Assembly: GCA_002428215.1 (NCBI GenBank)
Contig: DIUI01000005.1
Location: 17,624-28,576 of the forward strand
Origin: Prolixibacteraceae bacterium UBA6162
GTDB taxonomy: Bacteria > Bacteroidota > Bacteroidia > Bacteroidales > Prolixibacteraceae
Length of the DNA: 10,953 nucleotides
Reading direction: 5' to 3'
The translations under genes were made by a program, and so were the position numbers. A model generated the notes under the pieces. That model made no database searches and was not told the origin of the DNA. It saw nothing but the letters and a program-made list of their open reading frames with translations. The number at the start of each line of letters is the position of its first letter. Positions within the stretch are counted from its first letter, which is position 1. Shown here in pieces: positions 1-6,213 of this stretch.

Positions 1-495
1 TCGGCACCCAATACCGCCTGGGGCAAACCGGGAGAGTTGCCTAAACAGATCGATTTTCTTCGTCAGTTTCCCAATGTGTCGGGGAGTGCATTCTTCAGCA
101 GCCGCCATTTCAACCGCGATTTACTCGGGTTTCAGGATTCGCTCATCAATCGGCTTTATAGCCTGCCTGCTTTGGTACCCCCTATGCCCTGGTTGCAAAT
201 GGGTGAATTGCCTGTACCCGAAAAGGTCACAGTAAAGCAAACACGTATCGAATGGGATCAGGCAGAAACTCCTTTTCCCGGAGGCAAGCCTCAGCGCTAT
301 GTAGTTCACCTTTACCCATCGAAGCGGGAGGCAGAAGCCCGCGAAGGTTTGCGAATGCGCTTTCTGGCCACTGATCCGTGGATTGAATTTACCCAGCGTC
401 CGGGTAGGCGGCATACCTATTGGATTACTGTAACGGTACTCGACCGACTGAACAACGAAGGTCAGCCATCACGCCCGGTGAGGGTCAAAATTTAA
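1..495 (+). CDS. GHL10-type (DUF187-like) glycoside hydrolase, C-terminal part
   Basis: The frame is open from the first base, so this is the 3' part (164 codons) of a longer gene whose start lies upstream. Visible residues 1-58 include AWGKPGELPKQIDFL and SGSAFFSSRHF followed by a closing helix. This matches the end of the (beta/alpha)8 barrel in GHL10/DUF187 'family 10 glycosylhydrolase' proteins. The remaining ~95 residues look like a beta-sandwich (FN3-like) module that ends at a natural stop. Known family member: E. coli DigH (YddW) cleaves peptidoglycan glycan strands lacking stem peptides. Bacteroidota homologues are usually exported, but the N-terminus cannot be seen here. Catalytic residues are upstream, so activity cannot be judged. 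The next gene begins 92 bases downstream in the same direction and may share its transcript. The family call is made from motif memory, not a search. Confidence 0.72.
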   Translation, partial: SAPNTAWGKPGELPKQIDFLRQFPNVSGSAFFSSRHFNRDLLGFQDSLINRLYSLPALVPPMPWLQMGELPVPEKVTVKQTRIEWDQAETPFPGGKPQRYVVHLYPSKREAEAREGLRMRFLATDPWIEFTQRPGRRHTYWITVTVLDRLNNEGQPSRPVRVKI

Positions 496-515
496 CGGAA
501 TTTAGTCCCTGCGGG

Positions 516-526
516 CGGCGTCGCCG
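516..526 (+). terminator. weak GC hairpin after the hydrolase gene
   Basis: CGGC (516-519), loop GTC, GCCG (523-526) form a short GC-rich hairpin 20 bases after the stop codon. The sequence after it is GAATTAAAAT rather than a run of T, so it is at best a weak or attenuating terminator. It lies in the 92-base gap before the DUF4922 gene. Confidence 0.2.
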
Positions 527-549
527 GAATTAAAATGCAATTTAAATAG

Positions 550-557
550 TACCTTTC
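550..557 (+). promoter_or_regulatory. possible -7 element before the DUF4922 gene
   Basis: TACCTTTC matches the Bacteroidota -7 consensus TAnnTTTG at all fixed positions except the last. It lies 30 bases before the ATG at 588. No clear TTG is found about 20 bases upstream, so a separate promoter for DUF4922-spoIID is only possible; readthrough from the hydrolase gene is the alternative. Confidence 0.22.
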
Positions 558-587
558 CGTTATCGAATTACAGGCAACTACAGCGCA

Positions 588-1580
588 ATGAACTACCTGA
601 CCAATTCCGAACTTAAACCCTACGGATCTGTTGGTACATTATCGACACGGGCATCGGCGCTGGTTGCCCACCAGTGTGCTCACTGGCCATTAGCATCAGT
701 GAACTACGCTTCAATGTTGCAGGTCACCACACGTACTTTTAACTTCGGGAGCACCACCATTGTTTGCCAGCACAATCCCGGGCGTATTCGTTCGTCGGAT
801 GCCAAAACGGATAGTGCATCTATTGCCGCCCGCCCCTGTTTCCTGTGTGCAGAAAACCGACCTTCGGAGCAAGGAGCCATCCCTTTCGGACGAGGCTATT
901 CGGTGCTTTGCAACCCATTCCCTATTTTTCCATTGCATCTCACCCTGGCGTCTCAATGCCATGAAGATCAGCGCATAATTGAGAGGATCCCAGTCTTTTT
1001 ACGTGCTTTGAAAAGCTTCTCCGATTTTGTTGTTTTCTATAACGGACCGGCTACCGGAGCATCGGCCCCCGATCATTTTCATTTTCAGGCCGGAAGTAAG
1101 GGAGCAATGCCTCTCGAGGATGAACTTGACACCCTTCCGGGATCAACAACCCACCTGCTTTGCGAAACCGACGCAACGCACATCTTCACTGCAGAGAATT
1201 CTCTGCGGCGGATGCTGATTTTCCGGGGAGACAATCCCATGGGTCTGGCGCGGGCACTGCGACGCACTATTGAGCTGCTGCCGGTTGACCCTCAGGGGGT
1301 TGAACCAATGATGAACCTGCTGGGCTGGTTCGATACAAAGGGGTACACCGTAGTTCTCTTTCCCCGGTCTGCTCAAAGGCCTTATCAATACTTCGCCGAA
1401 GGCGACGACAGGTTACTGGTGAGTCCCGCCACTGTTGAGCTGGGGGGATTGATAGTACTCCCCCGGAAGGAAGATTTTTTGAAAATTACAAAAGAGGATC
1501 TGCGATCCATATATGATCAGGTAACCCTGAAAGGAGCTGATTTTATGCATTTGAAGGAAAGGATTTTATCATGGAACTAA
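588..1580 (+). CDS. DUF4922 protein, GalT/HIT-like nucleotidyltransferase
   Basis: A 330-residue protein that I assign to DUF4922, a mostly Bacteroidota family related to galactose-1-phosphate uridylyltransferase and GDP-sugar phosphorylases. Visible marks: a CxxC pair (CFLC, residues 84-87) that could bind zinc; NPFPIFPLHLTL around 109-120; YNGPATGASAPDHFHFQAG around 151-169, which carries an HxHxQ motif at 163-167; and a C-terminal SPATVELGGLIVLPR stretch typical of the fold. In GalT the HxHxQ histidine forms the nucleotidyl-enzyme intermediate, and the final Gln favours transfer over hydrolysis. A transferase or phosphorylase acting on a sugar phosphate or nucleotide sugar is therefore likely, but the substrate is unknown. 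There is no signal peptide, so it is cytosolic. It overlaps the SpoIID-like gene by 10 bases, which suggests coupled translation and a shared task. The ATG at 588 is the first in a frame that begins well with the family's N-terminus. Confidence 0.82.
   Translation: MNYLTNSELKPYGSVGTLSTRASALVAHQCAHWPLASVNYASMLQVTTRTFNFGSTTIVCQHNPGRIRSSDAKTDSASIAARPCFLCAENRPSEQGAIPFGRGYSVLCNPFPIFPLHLTLASQCHEDQRIIERIPVFLRALKSFSDFVVFYNGPATGASAPDHFHFQAGSKGAMPLEDELDTLPGSTTHLLCETDATHIFTAENSLRRMLIFRGDNPMGLARALRRTIELLPVDPQGVEPMMNLLGWFDTKGYTVVLFPRSAQRPYQYFAEGDDRLLVSPATVELGGLIVLPRKEDFLKITKEDLRSIYDQVTLKGADFMHLKERILSWN
1554..1563 (+). promoter_or_regulatory. ribosome binding site for the SpoIID-like gene
   Basis: A doubled AAGGA (1554-1558 and 1559-1563) lies 7 bases before the ATG at 1571, inside the last codons of the DUF4922 gene. 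It is one of the clearest Shine-Dalgarno sequences in the window and supports the overlapping start. Confidence 0.6.
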
Positions 1581-2914
1581 AGAAACAGCCCATTCTGAAT
1601 GTTGGCATTATGACCGGCAAGGAGATTACGTTTGTGCTCGAAACAAGCTACCGTTATAACAACAATATGCTGAGTCAGGGTACCTATACCGTAAAGATAA
1701 AGGGATCGAAGTTTATTCTTGAAGGGCAGGAGTTGTTTGTAATTACAGAGGAAGAAATTGCTTTGATTCCTGTTTTTCGCACCAACTCATTTCTCCTGAA
1801 GGGTGTAACCATTGGCATAGCCTTCCATTGGGAGCAACTCGAAGATCAAAGATTTACCGGAGGCTTGCGCTTCATAATGGAGGAAAATGCGATTCGGGTA
1901 ATCAATACGGTACACCTCGAGGACTATCTGAAAAGTGTTATCTCGTCCGAAATGAGTGCCACAAGTTCTGGCGATTTGCTCAGGGCGCACGCTGTTATTT
2001 CGCGCAGCTGGTTGCTTGCTCAGGTTGAGAAAATGCAGGGACTTGCACATAGCAGCGAAGAATATTCCTCTTCTGAAGTGAGTGAGGAGGAGGTGGTTCG
2101 TTGGTACGACCGCGAAGACCATGTTCGTTTCGAAGTTTGTGCCGACGATCACTGTCAGCGCTACCATGGTATCACCAAAATTATTTCGGCAAAGGCTGCC
2201 GAGGCGGTCGACGATACAGCCGGAGAGGTACTTGTCTACGACAATACCATTTGCGATGCCCGGTTCTCAAAGTGTTGCGGAGGAGTTTCCGAGAGTTTTG
2301 AGAACAACTGGGAGCCTTTGCCAAAGCCCTACCTTATTGCGGTGGCCGATAAAGATCCGTTGGGGAAGCCCCCCGAGATGGATTTGCGCGACGAAACCGC
2401 GGCTGTAAAGTGGATTACCTCTGCCCCCCGGGCCTTCTGTAATACCCACGATCAGCATATATTATCGCAGGTGCTTCCAGATTTTGATCAGAAAACCACC
2501 GATTTCTACCGATGGCAGGTAGAGTATAGTCAGGCTACCCTGAAGGAGTTGATCCATCGTAAATCGGGCATCGATTTCGGAGAAATTATAGCCCTGGAAC
2601 CCCTGACCCGCGGTTTCTCAGGACGAATCATCCGACTCCGCATACGGGGGACACTCAAAACCATGGTGGTAGGCAAGGAACTTGAAATCCGAAAATGGCT
2701 CTCGGAAAGCCATCTCTACAGTTCGGCATTCACCGTGGAATATATCGGAGGGTCGGGGGAGATACCCCAAACCATACGTTTGGTTGGCGCCGGCTGGGGA
2801 CATGGAACCGGATTGTGTCAGATTGGAGCGGCCGTTATGGGAGAGAAGGGTTATGGTTACCGGCAGATTCTTAGCCACTATTTTGTGGGTTCAGAGACCA
2901 AAAAGCTCTATTGA
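1571..2914 (+). CDS. SpoIID/LytB-domain protein, probable glycan-strand lytic enzyme
   Basis: 447 residues. The SpoIID domain core is clear: VHLEDYLKSVISSEMS (114-129) followed by LLRAHAVISRSWLLAQ (137-151). E127 in SSEMS aligns with the catalytic Glu of B. subtilis SpoIID. The C-terminal GAGWGHGTGLCQIGAAVM (407-423) and RQILSHYF are family signatures. KCCGGVSESFENNW (234-247) corresponds to the usual 'SxGGxTE' loop; nearby Cys and His (C190, H194, C195, C235, C236) could bind metal. SpoIID is a lytic transglycosylase that cuts peptidoglycan strands stripped of peptides; LytB-type relatives stimulate amidases. In this non-spore-forming phylum a sporulation role is not expected. An acidic Ser/Glu-rich insert lies at about 160-175. 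Oddly, the N-terminus (MELKKQPILNVGIMTGKEIT) shows no signal peptide or membrane helix. The start is supported by a good RBS and the 10-base overlap with the DUF4922 gene. Confidence 0.85.
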   Translation: MELKKQPILNVGIMTGKEITFVLETSYRYNNNMLSQGTYTVKIKGSKFILEGQELFVITEEEIALIPVFRTNSFLLKGVTIGIAFHWEQLEDQRFTGGLRFIMEENAIRVINTVHLEDYLKSVISSEMSATSSGDLLRAHAVISRSWLLAQVEKMQGLAHSSEEYSSSEVSEEEVVRWYDREDHVRFEVCADDHCQRYHGITKIISAKAAEAVDDTAGEVLVYDNTICDARFSKCCGGVSESFENNWEPLPKPYLIAVADKDPLGKPPEMDLRDETAAVKWITSAPRAFCNTHDQHILSQVLPDFDQKTTDFYRWQVEYSQATLKELIHRKSGIDFGEIIALEPLTRGFSGRIIRLRIRGTLKTMVVGKELEIRKWLSESHLYSSAFTVEYIGGSGEIPQTIRLVGAGWGHGTGLCQIGAAVMGEKGYGYRQILSHYFVGSETKKLY

Positions 2915-2925
2915 TCTATTCAACT

Positions 2926-2944
2926 GCGGGTACCTCTGGTCCGC
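2926..2944. terminator. possible hairpin terminator between convergent genes
   Basis: GCGG (2926-2929) pairs with CCGC (2941-2944) and ACC (2932-2934) with GGT (2938-2940), with a GT bulge and a TCT loop. It sits in the 38-base gap between the converging spoIID-like and TPR genes, where a two-way terminator would be expected. Neither side carries a T-run, so the call rests on position and pairing only. Confidence 0.35.
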
Positions 2945-2952
2945 CTTAAATA

Positions 2953-3657
2953 TTACAAGTCGTCGATCCATCTGAAATGGCCGGGTTGCTGCTGCAACTC
3001 TTTTCTTAGGTTTTCGGCATCGGATTTTTTCCCATTAGCCTTGCAAGCTTCATATAGCCTTACCTGAACAAAGCTGTAAACCCAGTTGCATGTGTCGCGA
3101 TCGAGCAACTGCAGGGCACGTCGGAAGGCCAACTCGGCTTCGGTTTTATTTCCACCAAAGGCTGCAGGACGGTAAAATAGGGAGTTTCCTTTTTCGAGAT
3201 GGGCGAGGGGTTCATTGGGATTGGCTTTTAGGGCAGTTTCCCAGGCTTCAACATTTCGCGGTCCCAGGAAGGGAGCCCGCAGGGGAGAGAGTCCTATACG
3301 AAAGCCTACCATTGCCGCACTCACAGCCATTAGCCGGGCATCGTTGGGGTGTTGTTTTCGGTAGGAATTGAGCAAGCTTTCGGTTTCGTCGAGAAATTTG
3401 CGGGCCCTGCTGGTCTGCTTGCTGCCGATAAGGTACCCCATAAAGCCATACCGAGCCAGCAGCCCTTCCATTAATTTTTCATAATTACCTGTATGTCGTG
3501 CTTCAATTTTTCGAATCTCCGGCTCCCAGTTTTCGATGTTGCCAACGGCATATCCTTCCCGGAAGAAGCAACCCGAGTCTTGACCGGATGCCTGAAAACC
3601 AGCTACAAAAATGAAAAAGAGCAAGATTGCTATACCGATATTTTTCGACCTTTCCAT
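2953..3657 (-). CDS. exported TPR-like protein of the carotenoid operon
   Basis: 234 residues. The N-terminus is a classic signal peptide: MERSK, hydrophobic core NIGIAILLFFIFVAGF (6-21), then ASG|QD as a likely signal peptidase I site near residue 25. No lipobox is present. The mature part is helical. LAHLEKGNSLFYRPAAFGGNKTEAELAFRRAL (151-182) reads as a TPR-type repeat with the 'PAAFGG' turn found in some secreted TPR proteins, and VEAWETALKANPNEP (136-150) precedes it as another helix unit. I know no function. It is the last gene of the operon; its start lies 28 bases inside the glycosyltransferase gene and has its own RBS, so it is co-expressed with the carotenoid genes. A periplasmic scaffold, chaperone or carrier role is possible but unproven. 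Confidence 0.75.
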   Translation of the reverse strand: MERSKNIGIAILLFFIFVAGFQASGQDSGCFFREGYAVGNIENWEPEIRKIEARHTGNYEKLMEGLLARYGFMGYLIGSKQTSRARKFLDETESLLNSYRKQHPNDARLMAVSAAMVGFRIGLSPLRAPFLGPRNVEAWETALKANPNEPLAHLEKGNSLFYRPAAFGGNKTEAELAFRRALQLLDRDTCNWVYSFVQVRLYEACKANGKKSDAENLRKELQQQPGHFRWIDDL

Positions 3658-4751
3658 ACCGATTCCTTTTTGATTCCCTGTAAACTGTTTTTAAACGCCA
3701 GCAGAAAAAGCGTAATCCAATGCAACGGAGTTAACCCGATCACTTTCATAGGCTGACGGCTGGCCAAAGTTACAGCCATTCGGTTGATTATTACCAACCC
3801 TAACCAGATAAGCAGTCCGGCCAACCCCCATAACAATGTAAATGCCAACCCGCCGAGTAGCTGCGCCAACCAATAACCCCACATTACCAAACGGCTACCT
3901 CCAAAGTAGTGATGAACGTTGCGTGAGAACCCCATCAGTGCCTCGTCGTATCGCTGATACATACGGCAAAAAACTTCTTTTCCTCCCAGTAGGGTGGCCA
4001 TTTGACCACCCGATTTTTTCACAAGTCGCGCTATAGCAATGTCCTCTGTAGAATGGTTACGTACCTGACTGTGCCAACCATTCTGGTGGTAATTTGCAGC
4101 ATCGAACAGCATAAACTGACCATTGGCTGCCGACAAACTGTGAAATGACAACCACCGTACCAAAGGCAGGGGTAGAAGGTTAAGTAGAATGGAATTCATA
4201 ATAGGCACCGACAGATACTCTCCGATATGTTTCATGGTTTGTGTGGGAAAGATGGACAACAATGCATAGTTGTTCTGCTGCATCTGACAGGCGGCCTTAA
4301 ACAGAGCATCGCCAGAGACCCTGACATCGGCGTCGAGAAAAAGTAAAAGATCGCCTTTGGCCTTTGTCGCCAATTGATGACATGCAAAATTTTTACCAAG
4401 CCATCCGGCCGGCAACTCTTTTCCGGAGAAGTAACTGATGCGCGATGAGGTACCCGAAAATTGTTGAAGAATATTGGCCGTTCCATCGGTGGAGTGATCG
4501 TCGCAGACCCAAATCTCAAAAGGAGGATTTTTCAGGTTTTCCAGATCCCTTAGCAACAGCGGGAGAGTGGCTTCTTCATTACGTGCGGGTATCAGTACCG
4601 AAACTTTGGGCGGATCGGCGCAGGTTATATACGACAATTCATTTCGTGTGAAAAGATTGAACAGGGCAATCGCTGTGCGAAGAATAGTCAACCCTATTAT
4701 ACTCCAGGCCAAAATAATCATGGTGCAGTCTTGAAATAAGAATGGATACAT
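3630..4751 (-). CDS. membrane GT2 glycosyltransferase, CruG/CruC-like, probably carotenoid-specific
   Basis: 373 residues with a GT-A fold of family GT2. PKVSVLIPARNEEATL (49-63) and DDHSTDGT (84-91) form the nucleotide-binding start; LDADV (139-143) is the DxD metal site; STEDIAIA (234-241) holds the probable catalytic acidic residues; RMYQRYDEAL (263-272) resembles the (Q/R)xxRW acceptor motif. An N-terminal membrane helix (about 12-32) and two or three C-terminal ones (about 290-325 and 338-355) anchor it to the inner membrane. HpnB-like and CruG-like enzymes share this layout. Between hydratase, ketolase and acyltransferase genes, the natural job is to add a sugar to the 1'- or 2'-hydroxyl of a carotenoid; the sugar donor cannot be read from the sequence. 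The first ATG is at 4751; a second at 4721 (MIILAWSIIG) gives 363 residues and begins right at the first membrane helix, so it may be the true start. Confidence 0.8.
   Translation of the reverse strand: MYPFLFQDCTMIILAWSIIGLTILRTAIALFNLFTRNELSYITCADPPKVSVLIPARNEEATLPLLLRDLENLKNPPFEIWVCDDHSTDGTANILQQFSGTSSRISYFSGKELPAGWLGKNFACHQLATKAKGDLLLFLDADVRVSGDALFKAACQMQQNNYALLSIFPTQTMKHIGEYLSVPIMNSILLNLLPLPLVRWLSFHSLSAANGQFMLFDAANYHQNGWHSQVRNHSTEDIAIARLVKKSGGQMATLLGGKEVFCRMYQRYDEALMGFSRNVHHYFGGSRLVMWGYWLAQLLGGLAFTLLWGLAGLLIWLGLVIINRMAVTLASRQPMKVIGLTPLHWITLFLLAFKNSLQGIKKESVWKGRKISV
3664..3668 (-). promoter_or_regulatory. ribosome binding site for the TPR gene
   Basis: On the minus strand AAGGA lies 6 bases before the ATG at 3657, within the glycosyltransferase coding region. 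It supports the overlapping start of the TPR gene. Confidence 0.55.
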
Positions 4752-4805
4752 GACTTCCCTGCAGAAAAAGGAGAGGGAACAAAGATTTGGCAGGCAAGCA
4801 CTATG

Positions 4806-5432
4806 TTATGCTTCATCGCTCTTGGATTTTTCAATCACAAAGTTACGGGTTTCACGATAGAATTGATTGTAAGCCTCTTGCAAAGTCGAACCAGGGGTAA
4901 GTGCGATATGCCTGATATAGATGAATGCTTCGGGCCTGGCCGGAGCGCCATAATGGATATGGGCTGCGGCAAAAATCACTTGCACATTCGACGGGGAGAG
5001 GCGCAGTAATGATTCGGCACCGGGCTTAAATTCGATGGAGGACAGAAAGTGGCTCTCAATTTTTCCCTGCGGATACAGCGCAACCAGTTTGGAACTATCC
5101 GAAAGGAGATCAGCGGCATACCGAAGACTCGAAACAACCCCCTTCCCATCGGGATCGACCGAGAATGCTCCGGTACGGGTAAGGAACATCCTTTTGCGCA
5201 ACTCTTTTTCCAGCATCATAACATGAAACTTCCGGGACAGAAGTTTCTCGGCAATATAATAAGACCAGTATCCATCCCACCAACTGAAGTGGTTCTGGAG
5301 CAATAGAACAGGGCCATCAGGAAGGCTGTTTTCGACCACAAATGTCACCTTGCGGAACAGCAGCTTCTGCAGCAACCGGAAGTAGCTGGTGAAAAACCAC
5401 AGAGGAAGCGCCTGACGGTTCGATTTAATCAT
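4806..5432 (-). CDS. PlsC-type acyltransferase, probably acylates the carotenoid glycoside (CruD-like)
   Basis: 208 residues of the lysophospholipid acyltransferase (PlsC) fold. Motif I is NHFSWWDG (47-54), the HX4D catalytic pair H48/D53. TRTGAFSVD (85-93) matches motif II, and LYPQGKIES (119-127) matches motif III (usually FPEGTRS, here with Gln for Glu). The length is short for PlsC and there is only weak membrane character, as in other small accessory acyltransferases. In green sulfur bacteria the acyltransferase CruD adds a fatty acid to the sugar of hydroxy-gamma-carotene glucoside. The same role fits here because the gene lies between the ketolase and glycosyltransferase genes. Phospholipid synthesis is the alternative. 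Its ATG is 12 bases after the ketolase stop with no Shine-Dalgarno, which points to translational coupling. Confidence 0.82.
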   Translation of the reverse strand: MIKSNRQALPLWFFTSYFRLLQKLLFRKVTFVVENSLPDGPVLLLQNHFSWWDGYWSYYIAEKLLSRKFHVMMLEKELRKRMFLTRTGAFSVDPDGKGVVSSLRYAADLLSDSSKLVALYPQGKIESHFLSSIEFKPGAESLLRLSPSNVQVIFAAAHIHYGAPARPEAFIYIRHIALTPGSTLQEAYNQFYRETRNFVIEKSKSDEA

Positions 5433-5444
5433 GTTGGAGAGCCA

Positions 5445-6128
5445 TCAGTTTTTCTTCACCGAATAGAGTTTCCACCATGGGGTAGTGGGAGTTTCGTGGT
5501 GCTCGCGGTGATAACCAAAAAAGTAGCATGAGAGCATAGCCCAGAGATGGTTGCGCTTCAGGGTTCTTGCCTTGTGCTCACCCAGCTCCTCGGTATGTGG
5601 TCTTCTATGTGGCTCGTAGGTGCCATAATAAAAAAGCTGAAAGGTGCCAAGAAAGGCCGGAACAACCCAAAAAGCCAGAAGATTCCATTCGTTAAGGCCG
5701 GCAAATCCATGCAGCAGTATGTTGAAGGTAAGGGCCATCAGTACCATTTGCCACCAGGTGGAGTACCGCACCATAAAAGCCAGCCACCACGTGAAGAAAC
5801 GATTGCTGGCAGGATAAAAGTCGGGGTCTTTCCCGGTACCCGGGAAACGGTGGTGGAGATAATGATTTTTTCGCAGGCGGTTGTACGATAAAAATGCGAA
5901 TGAGAGGGTTGCAATCCAGCCAATTGCATCGTTTATCCGACGGTTTTTAGCCACGGTTCCATGCATTGCATCATGTCCGGTTATAAACAATCCGGTGTAG
6001 AGGTATCCCTGAATCAGAATGTGCAGGTAAAGCCAGGGTGAAAGCGGATCGACTGACACATACAGCAAGGAGTATACAAGGTGGCCGAGCCATAAGAGAT
6101 AGATTGATAATGCGATGAGTATGCCCAT
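5445..6128 (-). CDS. crtW: CrtW-type carotenoid 4-ketolase (membrane diiron fatty acid desaturase family)
   Basis: 227 residues from the ATG at 6128, with several membrane helices and the histidine boxes of the desaturase/ketolase superfamily: GHDAMHG (51-57), NHYLHHRFPGTGKDPDF (88-104), YYGTYEPHR (167-175) and CYFFGYHREHHETPTTPWW (201-219). The FPGTGKDPDF, GTYxPHR and GYHxEHHxxPxxPWW strings are what separate CrtW from hydroxylases such as CrtR. CrtW uses O2 and a reductant to add a 4-keto group to a beta-ionone ring. In this context (CruF, glycosyltransferase) a monocyclic gamma-carotene derivative is the likely substrate. Position 203 is Phe where proteobacterial CrtW normally has His (CxHFGYH). 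The open frame extends to a TTG at 6161 (238 residues), which has AGGA 10 bases upstream. I prefer the ATG because the protein then starts directly at the first membrane helix. Confidence 0.82.
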   Translation of the reverse strand: MGILIALSIYLLWLGHLVYSLLYVSVDPLSPWLYLHILIQGYLYTGLFITGHDAMHGTVAKNRRINDAIGWIATLSFAFLSYNRLRKNHYLHHRFPGTGKDPDFYPASNRFFTWWLAFMVRYSTWWQMVLMALTFNILLHGFAGLNEWNLLAFWVVPAFLGTFQLFYYGTYEPHRRPHTEELGEHKARTLKRNHLWAMLSCYFFGYHREHHETPTTPWWKLYSVKKN

Positions 6129-6213
6129 GGTATTCTTAATCTTACTTGCAAAGTTTAACAATGGTTATAGTTCCTAAAGTTACACATTTGTTTCTTGTAG
6201 CTAAGGTTAAGTA

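Noticed and set aside
711..962. Open frame on the minus strand inside the DUF4922 gene
   Set aside because: Lies wholly within a well supported gene, has no family features and looks like a shadow of its codon pattern; the same applies to minus-strand frames at 1085-1388, 1787-2167 and 2618-2878.
1571..2914. Sporulation gene spoIID
   Set aside because: The domain is shared with non-sporulation proteins, and the surroundings are Bacteroidota with no other sporulation genes.
3090..3371. Plus-strand open frame opposite the TPR gene
   Set aside because: Arg/Gly-rich composition, no recognisable domain and fully antisense to a gene with a clear signal peptide and RBS.
5445..6128. Ordinary membrane fatty acid desaturase or CrtR hydroxylase
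   Set aside because: The FPGTGKDPDF, GTYxPHR and GYHxEHHxxPxxPWW strings and the cruF/GT2 neighbours fit CrtW much better.
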